This document shows positions 25,815 through 33,775 of a stretch of 64,000 nt of DNA, one piece after another. The notes under the pieces were generated by a model. That model was not told the DNA's origin, made no database searches, and saw nothing but the letters and a program-made list of their open reading frames with translations. Within the stretch, counting starts at the first letter, position 1. The number at the start of each line of letters is the position of its first letter. Both the position numbers and the translations under genes were made by a program. Source of the stretch: Pseudonocardia sp. DSM 110487 (GTDB lineage: Bacteria > Actinomycetota > Actinomycetes > Mycobacteriales > Pseudonocardiaceae); assembly GCF_019468565.1 (NCBI RefSeq), contig NZ_CP080521.1, forward strand, positions 9,114,001-9,178,000, in the 5' to 3' direction.

Positions 25815-27256
25815 CGCGGAGAAGCCCGCACGGACCGGATCGCCGCCGGGAGCGCGGCCTGCAGGCGTGACGCCGGGGCCGGGGCGCCATTCGCGGCCAG
25901 GCCGGCCGCCAGGTCGTGCACGTGCGACGCGCAACCTGCGGCCCACCACGGCTCGAGGCCCGCGGCGAGCAGGGCACCGATCATGCCGGTCAGAACGTCG
26001 CCCGACCCGGCAGTCGCTGCCCACGAGGACGCGGCGGGGTGGACGAGCACGCGCCCGCCCGGGTCGGCGACGACCGTGGCGTTGCCCTTGAGCAGGACGG
26101 TGACGCCGAGGTCGGCCGCGGCCCGGCGGGCCGCCGCGATGCGGTCGCCGCCCACCTCGCCCGCCACCCGTGCGAACTCGCGGTCGTGCGGGGTGAGCAC
26201 CACCGGCCGTCCGCGCAGCGCGTCCCTGAGGTCCTTGTGCGTCGCGAGCAGCGTGATCGCATCGGCGTCCACGCACAGTGCCACCTCGTCGGCGATCGCA
26301 GCCGCCAGCACCGCGCGGCCCGCGTCGTCCGTGCCGATACCCGGCCCCACGGACCAGGCCTGGACCCGGCCCGCTTCCTCGATCGACCCGGCGGCCACCA
26401 CCTCCGGCCAGTGGTCGCGCACGCCGGGCGCGGCGCTGCCGGCGAACCGCACCATCCCGCTGGTGGCGAGAGCGGCGGCACCGCTGGCCAGCACGGCCGC
26501 ACCGGGGTACGTCGCCGAGCCGGCCGCGATCCCCACCACTCCCTGGGTGTACTTGTCGTCGTTGGGGCCCGGCACCGGCCAGCGCCGCGCCACGTCGTGG
26601 GCGTCGAGCACGTGGGCGTGCGGCTCGGGTAGGAGCGGGCCGAGCCCGATGTCCACAACGTGCACCGATCCGCACCGCCCGGCGGCGAGGACGTGCACCG
26701 GCTTGAGCGCGCCGAACGTCACGGTGGCCGCGGCGGTGACGGCGGAACCGTCGACGGCACCGGTGTCCGGATCGACGCCGCTGGGCAGGTCCACGGCCAG
26801 CACCGGCACACCAGCCGCGTCCGCCGCCGCCACGAGCCGGGCGGCCGGCTCGCGCAGCGCGCCCCGGCCGGAGATGCCGATGACGCCGTCGATGACGAGG
26901 TCGGCGCCCGGCACGGCGACCAACCCGGCCTCCGCGTCCACGGCGCGGCCGCCGGTGCGCAGCAGAGCGGCGAGCCCTGCCGGATGCGCCCGTGCCGGGT
27001 CGAGCAGCACCGCGGTGACGCCCACCCCGCGCCTGCGCAGCTCCATGCCGGCCCACAGCGCGTCGCCGCCGTTGTTGCCCGCGCCGACGAGCAGCACGAC
27101 CCTCCGCCCGGCCACGCGACCGTCAGCGGCGAGCATCCGGCGCGCGTGCACCGCGAGCCCGAAGGCCGCGCGCCGCATCAGCGCGCCCTCCGGGGTGCGA
27201 GCAAGCAGCACCGCCTCGGCATCCCGCACCTGCTGGGCGGTCCAGACACCCCTCAT
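25811..27256 (-). CDS. nnr: Bifunctional NAD(P)HX epimerase / ADP-dependent dehydratase
   Basis: A 481-residue fusion that repairs hydrated NADH and NADPH. The N-terminal YjeF epimerase domain (about 1-215) has VVLLVGAGNNGGDALWAGMEL, DLVIDGVIGISGRG and LAVDLPSGVDPDTG. The C-terminal carbohydrate-kinase-like dehydratase domain (about 225-481) has VVGIAAGSATYPGAAVLA, VLTPHDREFARVAG, VLLKGNATVVADP and AATAGSGDVLTGMIGALLAAG. Length and order match family fusions (Rv3433c type). Its stop overlaps the convergent plus-strand gene. Confidence 0.95.
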   Translation of the reverse strand: MRGVWTAQQVRDAEAVLLARTPEGALMRRAAFGLAVHARRMLAADGRVAGRRVVLLVGAGNNGGDALWAGMELRRRGVGVTAVLLDPARAHPAGLAALLRTGGRAVDAEAGLVAVPGADLVIDGVIGISGRGALREPAARLVAAADAAGVPVLAVDLPSGVDPDTGAVDGSAVTAAATVTFGALKPVHVLAAGRCGSVHVVDIGLGPLLPEPHAHVLDAHDVARRWPVPGPNDDKYTQGVVGIAAGSATYPGAAVLASGAAALATSGMVRFAGSAAPGVRDHWPEVVAAGSIEEAGRVQAWSVGPGIGTDDAGRAVLAAAIADEVALCVDADAITLLATHKDLRDALRGRPVVLTPHDREFARVAGEVGGDRIAAARRAAADLGVTVLLKGNATVVADPGGRVLVHPAASSWAATAGSGDVLTGMIGALLAAGLEPWWAAGCASHVHDLAAGLAANGAPAPASRLQAALPAAIRSVRASPR

Positions 27257-27324
27257 TGCGGCGAGCCTAGGCGGCCGCGCGCGTCCCGTCGCCTCGCTCT
27301 GGTCCGGGCCGCTACCGTGCGCGT

Positions 27325-28152
27325 GTGACCCCCACCCGCTCCGTTGTCCGCCCGCCCGAGGTGCGCGGCGCGAAGGACGCCGTCGAGCGGCTGTCGCGCC
27401 CTGGCCCGCACACCGTGCTGCGCGGCGACCTCGGCATGGTCGGCCTCCGCGGCGTCGTCTTCGCGCCAGAGGAGGGTCTCGGGCTGCCCGCCGTCGCGTT
27501 CGGGCACGACTGGCTGCAGCCCGCGGAGCGCTACGCCGACCTGCTGCGCCACCTGGCGTCCTGGGGCATCGTCGCCGCCGCGCCCGGCAGCCACCGCGGG
27601 CCGCTGCCCAGCCACGCAGGCTTCGCGGCCGACCTGCGCTCCACGCTGCAGGTGTGCACCAAGGCGCGCCTCGGCGTCGGCCGCATCAGCGTTGACGACC
27701 GCCGCACCGCGTTCGCAGGCCACGGGATCGGCGGCGCCGCCGCACTCATGGCCGCCCAGGGCCATCCGCTGGTCGCCGCGGTCGTCACGATCGCGGTGGC
27801 GCAGACCCACGCGGCCGTCCACGACGCGGCGAGCGCGGTCACCGTGCCGGTGCTGCACCTCGCCGCAGGCCGCGACACCGTCACCCCCGCCGCGGGCAAC
27901 GCCGAGCCGGTCGCCGCCGCCGCGGGCGGTCCGGTGTGGCTGCGGACGATCGACAAGGCCTCCCACACCGGCTTCCTCGAGGGCACGCACTGGAGCGACT
28001 TCGTGCTCTCCGGCAGCCCCAACGCGAAGACCCGCCGCATCACCCGAGCCCTCGTCACCGCGTTCCTGATGCACCACCTGCTGGGCGAGGACCGCGTCGA
28101 CGTGCTCGTCGACGGCAAGGTCTCCGGCACCACCGTCATCGCCCGCCGCTGA
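27325..28152 (+). CDS. Dienelactone-hydrolase-like protein lacking the nucleophile
   Basis: A 275-residue alpha/beta-hydrolase-fold protein. Fold landmarks are VVFAPEEGLGLPAVAFGHDW, ASWGIVAAAPGSHRGPL, VPVLHLAAGRDTVTP and the late His in DKASHTGFLEG. The nucleophile elbow reads FAGHGIGGAAAL: the residue that is Ser or Cys in active enzymes is Gly. It is therefore probably not a classical hydrolase, unless another residue takes over. The conserved rest suggests it is expressed and folded. The start is GTG. A hairpin follows ten bases after the stop. Confidence 0.88.
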   Translation: MTPTRSVVRPPEVRGAKDAVERLSRPGPHTVLRGDLGMVGLRGVVFAPEEGLGLPAVAFGHDWLQPAERYADLLRHLASWGIVAAAPGSHRGPLPSHAGFAADLRSTLQVCTKARLGVGRISVDDRRTAFAGHGIGGAAALMAAQGHPLVAAVVTIAVAQTHAAVHDAASAVTVPVLHLAAGRDTVTPAAGNAEPVAAAAGGPVWLRTIDKASHTGFLEGTHWSDFVLSGSPNAKTRRITRALVTAFLMHHLLGEDRVDVLVDGKVSGTTVIARR

Positions 28153-28161
28153 CCCTCGGGT

Positions 28162-28189
28162 CACCCCGCGACCCGCGAGTCGCGGGGTG
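28162..28189. terminator. Terminator hairpin
   Basis: A perfect 11-bp inverted repeat (CACCCCGCGAC) around a six-base loop, ten bases after the plus-strand hydrolase-like gene and just before the convergent 28224-28589 gene. Confidence 0.75.
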
Positions 28190-28223
28190 GATGTAGGCGA
28201 GTCGCGGTCTGGGTGCACCCCAG

Positions 28224-28589
28224 TCAGCCGTGCGGAGGGGGGTCGAGCTCCGCGATGCGCATGCCTCGCTCGTCGTCGACCCGCTGGGCGTCCGTGCCCC
28301 CGAGCCTCATCCCGCTGCGCCCGCCCGCGCCGCCCATCCCTGGGAACAGCGGGGCCGGGGCGTCGGCAGCCTGGCGGGCGTAGGCATCGCCGAGCTCCGC
28401 AGCAGCTGTCGCCTCCCGACCGAGCAGGGCGCCGAGCAGCGACGTGCGCTCGGCCCACTCCCGGCCACGCGCGTCGGGCCAGTCGTGGGCGACCAGCTCC
28501 CCGAGCTCCGCCGTCCGCCGCCCGACGTCCCCGAGCACATCGGCGAGCCGCGCGCACCACCGCGCCGCGTCCTGGAACGGGTCGGTCAC
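28224..28589 (-). CDS. Small helical ESX-associated-like protein
   Basis: A 121-residue protein starting MTDPFQDAARWCARLADVLGDVGRRTAELGELV, with a WPDARGREWAERTSLLGALLG helix and a Gly/Pro-rich C-terminus. The layout of two helices with a Trp-containing turn recalls WXG100-type proteins but is not canonical. Its ATG overlaps the stop of the upstream EspC-like gene by four bases, so the two may be made and exported as a pair. Confidence 0.7.
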   Translation of the reverse strand: MTDPFQDAARWCARLADVLGDVGRRTAELGELVAHDWPDARGREWAERTSLLGALLGREATAAAELGDAYARQAADAPAPLFPGMGGAGGRSGMRLGGTDAQRVDDERGMRIAELDPPPHG

Positions 28590-28852
28590 CGGCGCTCCAA
28601 CGCGTCCCGGAGGCGGGTGAGTGTCGCCGACAGCTCCGCGTCCGCCGCGATCCCGGCGGCCGCGGCACCGCGGAGCGCGCCGCTCAGCTCCGCGAGTTCG
28701 GATGCCGCCGCCTCGACAACGCCTTGCAGCCGGTCGGTGTCGAAGCCAACGGGCGCGCCGCGCAGCGCCGCGTGCAGGTCGTCCGCCAGCCCCGACACAG
28801 CGCGCGCATGATCGCGCAGCTGGTCGGGGCGCAGGTGCAGCTCGGGAGGCAT
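28586..28852 (-). CDS. EspC-like type VII secretion target
   Basis: An 88-residue all-helical protein without signal peptide. The N-terminal stretch LHLRPDQLRDHARAVSGLADDLHAAL resembles the T7SS_ESX_EspC family, which are small ESX substrates or substrate partners. The second half (VVEAAASELAELSGALRGAA) is another amphipathic helix. It is coupled to the downstream 121-residue gene. No ESX core genes are adjacent, but the ESX-4 locus lies 4.2 kb away. Confidence 0.75.
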   Translation of the reverse strand: MPPELHLRPDQLRDHARAVSGLADDLHAALRGAPVGFDTDRLQGVVEAAASELAELSGALRGAAAAGIAADAELSATLTRLRDALERR

Positions 28853-28931
28853 GAGCCGATCGTGCCCCGAACCCGCCACTCGCCGAGGGCGAACGCGGAA
28901 ATCATTGTGGCCCAGAGCACGTTGTGGAGGC

Positions 28932-30125
28932 GTGGGGGAAATCACCGGGGATGTCGTCGTCGTGGGTGCCGGCCCTGCCGGCCTCGTACTCGCTCGTCTG
29001 CTCCACCGGGCCGGAATCCCGGTCACGGTGTTCGAACGCCGGTCCCGAGCCGAGCTGACAGCGCGGCCAGGGGCGGGCCTGATCGAGTACCGCACCGTAG
29101 AGCTGCTGCGCGCCGTCGGGATCGCGGATGTGGATCTCGAGTTCACGATGCGGAACGGCCGCATGGAGTTCCGGACGCCGACCGCGTCCACGGTGTTCGA
29201 CTACGGCCGCCTCACCGGCGACCGCCCGAACTACATCTACCCGCAGCACCTGCTGGTCGGCGCCCTGTGCGACGTGCTGGTGGCCGACGGCGTCGACGTG
29301 CGGTTCGACACCGCTGTCGCGGCGGTGCGTCAGGACGCGGACGGCACCGCGGTCACGCTGACGGACGACACGCAGATCACCGCACGGGCCGTGGTCGGGT
29401 GCGAGGGCTCGTACAGCGTGGTCGCCAGCGCGATGACGGGCCTGCGGACCAACGAGGTGAACCTGCCCGCCCGCATCGTCGCCGTGATCGCCGACGCCCC
29501 GCCCCTGGAGGCGCACACGATCTACGGGCTGCACCCGCGTGGCTTCGCGGGGCAGATGCGCCGCGGACCCGACCAGACGCGCTACTACGTGGAGGTCCCT
29601 GGCACCGACTCGCTCGCCGATTGGCCCGAGGACCGGGTCCGCGAGGAGCTGGGGCGCCGCCTCGACATCAGCGGCAAGCTCGACGCCGTGTCGTTCGGTG
29701 AGCCGACCCTTGTCGACCTCCGCGTGCGGGTCCGCGAGCCCATGCAGGACGGGCGGCTCTTCCTCACGGGCGATGCCGCGCACCTGATCACGGCCGCGGC
29801 CGGCAAGGGGATGAACCTCGCCATCCAGGACGCCGTCGAGCTGGCCGCGGGTCTGGTGGACCGCTTCGGCCCGGCCGGCGACGGCCGCAGGCTGGCCGCG
29901 TACTCGGAGACGCGGCTGCCCGCGATCTGGCGGACCGAGGCGTTCTCGCTGTGGTACCTCCGGGTCCTGCTCGCCGGCCTCCCCGACGGCACCGAACCGG
30001 CGGGCACGGTGCCGGGCGGCTTCACGAACGGCGCGCGGGAGGGCTGGCTGGCGGCGCTTCTCGGCGACCCACTACTGGCGCGCTGGTTCGCGCACGCCTA
30101 CGCCGGGGTGGACACCTCGCCGTAG
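28932..30125 (+). CDS. FAD-dependent aromatic monooxygenase (4-hydroxybenzoate hydroxylase-like)
   Basis: A flavoprotein of about 397 residues. The FAD dinucleotide fold is VVVVGAGPAGLVLARLLHRAGIPVTVFERRS, the middle motif is VVGCEGSYSVV in the place of DG, and the second FAD motif is RLFLTGDAAHLITAAAGKGMNLAIQDAVELA. The stretch YIYPQHLLVGAL and the early RPGAGLIEYRTVELL match the para-hydroxybenzoate hydroxylase group, which adds oxygen to phenolic rings using NAD(P)H. The GTG at 28932 keeps a normal short N-terminus, although GGAGG is only one base away; an upstream start at 28851 is possible. It stands alone, so the substrate is unknown. Confidence 0.88.
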   Translation: MGEITGDVVVVGAGPAGLVLARLLHRAGIPVTVFERRSRAELTARPGAGLIEYRTVELLRAVGIADVDLEFTMRNGRMEFRTPTASTVFDYGRLTGDRPNYIYPQHLLVGALCDVLVADGVDVRFDTAVAAVRQDADGTAVTLTDDTQITARAVVGCEGSYSVVASAMTGLRTNEVNLPARIVAVIADAPPLEAHTIYGLHPRGFAGQMRRGPDQTRYYVEVPGTDSLADWPEDRVREELGRRLDISGKLDAVSFGEPTLVDLRVRVREPMQDGRLFLTGDAAHLITAAAGKGMNLAIQDAVELAAGLVDRFGPAGDGRRLAAYSETRLPAIWRTEAFSLWYLRVLLAGLPDGTEPAGTVPGGFTNGAREGWLAALLGDPLLARWFAHAYAGVDTSP

Positions 30126-30127
30126 GG

Positions 30128-30509
30128 GCCAGCTAGTGCGGTGACCACATTCGTTCGCCGGGTCTGGTCGGGTGGGGTGAAGAGCCCCAGGCCCGGGGGC
30201 CTTCGGTGGCGCCGCGGCCTCTTCAAGCCGAGGCCGCAGGGCCTCCGGTGGCGCTGCGCAGTGTGCGGGGTCGCCCCTCACGAGGCGGTTCTGGCGGGCA
30301 TGATCAAGGCTTCGGCGCGGAAACGGGGAACGCGCCGAATCGGCGATCTTGCCGCGATGGCGGCCGGAGCGACAGCTGTGGCCGCCGGCGGGGCCGTCAC
30401 ATACACCGCGGCGCACACGTCCGAAGGCATGAGTGAGGGCCTGAAGGTGCGTGCGGGCCAGGCTCGCGTCAGGAACCGATGAACGTTGGTGGCCACCGCA
30501 CTAGCTGGC
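30128..30509. repeat. 382-bp element bounded by imperfect inverted repeats
   Basis: GCCAGCTAGTGCGGTGACCAC at 30128-30148 (shown in parts: GCCAGCTAGTGCGGTG, then CCAC after one mismatch) is repeated in inverted orientation at 30489-30509, with further matches inward (CGTTC) to about 29 bases and four mismatches. The right arm contains the TAG stop of glmM. Inside are a GCGGCCTC/GAGGCCGC hairpin (30214-30237) and a small open frame. It resembles a non-autonomous mobile element (MITE) but no target-site duplication is obvious. Confidence 0.6.
30300..30482 (+). CDS. Possible small protein inside the inverted-repeat element
   Basis: A 60-residue frame starting MIKASARKRGTRRIGDLAAMAAGATAVAAGGAVTYTAA with a basic start, one hydrophobic stretch and a basic end (GQARVRNR). 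It lies wholly within the 382-bp element; a GTG at 30141 would extend it to 113 residues through a repeat-rich region. No family is recognised. It may be a passenger peptide or chance. Confidence 0.3.
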   Translation: MIKASARKRGTRRIGDLAAMAAGATAVAAGGAVTYTAAHTSEGMSEGLKVRAGQARVRNR

Positions 30510-31844
30510 TGCCGCGACGACCTCGGCCAGTCGCACCGCGGTAGCCCTGGCCTGCTCGGCCGTCGGTGCCTCGACCATCACGCGCACCAGCTGTTCGGTG
30601 CCCGAGGGCCGCAGCAACACGCGTCCCGAACCGCCGAGCTCGACCTCGGCCTTCTCGACCGCCTCGCGCACAGCCGCCGACTCGGCCACGGCCGCCTTGT
30701 CGGCCACGCGCACGTTCTCCAGCACCTGCGGGAGCGGCGCGACGATCGCGGCGAGCTCGGCAAGGGACCGCCCGGTGGCCGCCATGCGCGCCATCAGGCG
30801 CAGCGCGGTGAGCAGGCCATCGCCGGTGGTGGAGTACCGCGGCAAGACCACGTGTCCCGACTGCTCGCCGCCCAGGCTGTACCCGCCCTCGCGCAGCTCC
30901 TCGAGCACATACCGGTCGCCGACGGCCGTGGTGCGCACCGCGATCCCGGCCTCGCGCATCGCCAGGTGCAGGCCGAGGTTGCTCATGACGGTGGCGACGA
31001 GGGTGTCGCCGGTGAGCTCGCCGGCCTCGCTCATCGCCACGGCCAGCACGGCCATGATCTGGTCGCCGTCGACATCGGCACCAGTTGCGTCGACGGCGAG
31101 GCAGCGGTCGGCATCGCCGTCGTGGGCGATGCCGAGGTCTGCCCCGTGGGCGCGGACTGCCTCGCGCAGCGGTCCGATGTGGGTGGAGCCGCACCCGTCG
31201 TTGATGTTGAGCCCGTCCGGGTCGGCGTGCAGCGCCACGACGTCGGCACCGGCGCGCCGGTACGCCTCCGGCGCCACTGTCGACGCGGCCCCGTGCGCGC
31301 AGTCGACCACCACCCGCAGCCCGGACAGCGAGGTGTGCGTGACGGCGAGCAGGTGATCGCGATAGCGGTCTACGGCGTCGGGGAGGTCACGCACGCGGCC
31401 GATCGCCGCACCCGTTGGCCGGTCCGCCGTGGCGCCGATCCCGTCCTCGACCGCGGATTCGACGGAGTCGGGGAGCTTGTGACCACCCGCCGCGAACAGC
31501 TTGATGCCGTTGTCCGGCATCGGGTTGTGCGATGCGGAGATCATCACACCGAGGTCGGCGCCGAGGTCACCGACCAGGAACGCCACCGCCGGCGTGGGCA
31601 GGACCCCGACCCGCACCGCGTCGGCGCCGGCCGATGTGAGCCCGGCGACGACCGCGGCCTCGAGCATCTCGCCGCTCGCGCGCGGATCACGGCCGACGAC
31701 GGCGACCGGGCGCCGCGAGCGGTCGCGCTCGGCCAGCACGCGGGCAGCAGACGCGGAAAGCGCCACGGCGAGCTCCGGTGTGAGGAGCTCGCCGTTGGCC
31801 AGTCCGCGGACGCCGTCGGTGCCGAACAGACGCCGTGCGCTCAA
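30501..31844 (-). CDS. glmM: Phosphoglucosamine mutase
   Basis: A 447-residue enzyme converting glucosamine-6-phosphate to glucosamine-1-phosphate for peptidoglycan precursors. It has the active-site Ser loop MISASHNPMPDNGIK, the metal-binding DGDADRCLAVD, EQSGHVVL and the phosphate-binding LLRPSGTEQLVRVMVE. The start RRLFGTDGVRGLAN is reached from a TTG codon at 31844, four bases after the rpsI stop, giving a normal length. The rplM-rpsI-glmM operon is standard in actinobacteria. Its stop codon lies in the inverted repeat of the adjacent element. Confidence 0.96.
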   Translation of the reverse strand: MSARRLFGTDGVRGLANGELLTPELAVALSASAARVLAERDRSRRPVAVVGRDPRASGEMLEAAVVAGLTSAGADAVRVGVLPTPAVAFLVGDLGADLGVMISASHNPMPDNGIKLFAAGGHKLPDSVESAVEDGIGATADRPTGAAIGRVRDLPDAVDRYRDHLLAVTHTSLSGLRVVVDCAHGAASTVAPEAYRRAGADVVALHADPDGLNINDGCGSTHIGPLREAVRAHGADLGIAHDGDADRCLAVDATGADVDGDQIMAVLAVAMSEAGELTGDTLVATVMSNLGLHLAMREAGIAVRTTAVGDRYVLEELREGGYSLGGEQSGHVVLPRYSTTGDGLLTALRLMARMAATGRSLAELAAIVAPLPQVLENVRVADKAAVAESAAVREAVEKAEVELGGSGRVLLRPSGTEQLVRVMVEAPTAEQARATAVRLAEVVAAAS

Positions 31845-31848
31845 AGCG

Positions 31849-32426
<578 letters not shown>

Positions 32427-32430
<4 letters not shown>

Positions 32431-32870
32431 TGGGCGACCTGGGTGATCTCGAACGCGGCCGGCTTCTGCGCGGCGTGCGGGTGCTCGGGGCCTGCGTAGA
32501 CCTTGAGCTTCTTGGCCATCGCGCGGCCGAGGCGGTTCTTCGGGAGCATGCCCTTGATCGCCTTCTCGACGAGCCGGTCCGGGTGCTTCTCGATCATCTC
32601 GCCGACCGAGCGCTGCTTGAGACCGCCGGGGAAGCCGCTGTGCCGGTAGACGAACTTGTTGTCCCGCTTGGTGCCGGAGACGGCGATCTTCTCGGCGTTG
32701 ACGATGACCACGAAGTCGCCCGTGTCCATGTGCGGGGCGTACGTCGGCTTGTGCTTGCCGCGCAACAGGGTGGCGGCGTGCGTGGCGAGGCGGCCGAGCA
32801 CCACATCCGTGGCGTCGATCACGTGCCAGGCGCGAGTGATCTCGCCGGGCTTGGGGCTGTACGTGGGCAC
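32427..32870 (-). CDS. rplM: 50S ribosomal protein L13
   Basis: A 147-residue L13. It shows WHVIDATDVVLGRLATHAATLLRGKHKPTYAPHMDTGDFVVIVNA, the family core, then GKKY-like KFVYRHSGFPGGLK and the C-terminal MLPKNRLGRAMAKKLKVYAGPEHPHAAQKP. It is the first gene of the rplM-rpsI-glmM operon. The roughly 200-bp region upstream has a GGCCGTGC/GCACGGCC stem that could be a leader structure. Confidence 0.97.
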
Positions 32871-33029
32871 GGACCTACCTCGTCGCTGTCGTCTGCTCGT
32901 GGGAGCTGCCTCTGGTGCGCGAGTGCGGCATGCTGGGGCGCCGGGCCCGTGGGCCGGGCCGTGCTGGCCGTGTTGGCACGGCCGCGGGTTTCCACCCGCC
33001 GCACATCGAATAACGAGGGTACCCGCCGC
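32871..33029 (-). promoter_or_regulatory. Promoter/leader region of the rplM operon
   Basis: About 160 bases upstream of rplM. It contains a stem GGCCGTGC (near 32956) facing GCACGGCC (near 32975) that could form a leader hairpin, consistent with autogenous control known for ribosomal operons. No firm promoter boxes could be assigned. Confidence 0.4.
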
Positions 33030-33063
33030 GTCGGAGGAGGGTCAAAACGCCCCCTCCCCCGAC
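33030..33063 (-). terminator. Terminator after esxT
   Basis: On the minus strand a near-perfect stem (GTCGGGGGAGGGGG facing CCCTCCTCCGAC) with loop CGTTTTGA lies 11 bases after the esxT stop. It separates the ESX-4 genes from the rplM operon. Confidence 0.65.
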
Positions 33064-33073
33064 CCTATGGATC

Positions 33074-33361
33074 TCACTGCCAGCGCGACGCGTTCGCCTG
33101 TTCGACCTGACGGTAGCTCTGGTTCGCCGTGCCGAGCGCGACGCCGATCTGCCCGAGAACCGTGGTGAGGTTCGCGGCCGCGGTGTCCCACTGGCGCTGC
33201 TTGGCCTGGTACTCGGTGGCGGCCTGCCCCTCCCAGGTGGCGACCATCGGTGCCAGGAACCGCTTCAGGTCCTCCAGCCCTGAGGTCATGCGGCCCGCGA
33301 CCGCGGAGACGTCCGCCTGCGCCGCCTCGAGCGCCCCGAACGTGACCTTGATCTCGCTCAT
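33074..33361 (-). CDS. esxT: WXG100 protein EsxT (ESX-4 substrate)
   Basis: A 95-residue WXG100 helical hairpin with the turn motif ATWEGQAATEYQAKQRQW (WEG). The position nearest rplM and after esxU matches esxT of mycobacteria (Rv3444c). It lacks a signal peptide and is expected to leave as a heterodimer with EsxU through ESX-4. The C-terminus ends SYRQVEQANASRWQ without a clear YxxxD motif. Confidence 0.93.
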   Translation of the reverse strand: MSEIKVTFGALEAAQADVSAVAGRMTSGLEDLKRFLAPMVATWEGQAATEYQAKQRQWDTAAANLTTVLGQIGVALGTANQSYRQVEQANASRWQ

Positions 33362-33371
33362 TTCTTCCCCC

Positions 33372-33683
33372 TCAGCCCAGCGCCGCGCGGATCGCGGACA
33401 TGTCGTTCGTGTGCTGGTCCTCCTGCGCCTGGTAGCTCACCCCGGAGCCCTGGATCGACTCGCCGATACCGCGCAGCGCGTCGTTCAGTGACTTGGCCTC
33501 GGCGTCCCACCGCGCCATCAGCGTGGTGAACGCGGCCGACGCCTCGCCGCGCCACGCACCGGTGAGCGGCTCGAGCCGCGTGCGTAGTGCGGCGAGGTCG
33601 GACTGCACGGTGTCGTTCACGGTGAGCACGTGCTTCGCGGCGGCCTGCATCTCCTCGACGCTGGTGCCGAATCCCTGGGTCAT
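33372..33683 (-). CDS. esxU: WXG100 protein EsxU (ESX-4 substrate)
   Basis: A 103-residue WXG100 protein with the turn GAWRGEASAAFTTLMARW (WRG). The C-terminal part has VSYQAQEDQHTND, which contains YQAQED, a YxxxD/E-like secretion signal. It lies ten bases upstream of esxT and matches Rv3445c in position. The pair is the likely substrate of the EccC4 ATPase encoded upstream. Confidence 0.93.
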   Translation of the reverse strand: MTQGFGTSVEEMQAAAKHVLTVNDTVQSDLAALRTRLEPLTGAWRGEASAAFTTLMARWDAEAKSLNDALRGIGESIQGSGVSYQAQEDQHTNDMSAIRAALG

Positions 33684-33775
33684 CCCCGCTCCCCTTCCGT
33701 CCGGATGCGCTCACGCTCGCATCGACGTCACCCACCGCGGGGCGGAATGCGGCAGATCGTTCGCAGGTGTGAACG

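Noticed and set aside
30141..30299. A longer version of the small protein starting at GTG 30141
   Set aside because: Its N-terminal part is read through the hairpin and repeat region and has no natural composition.
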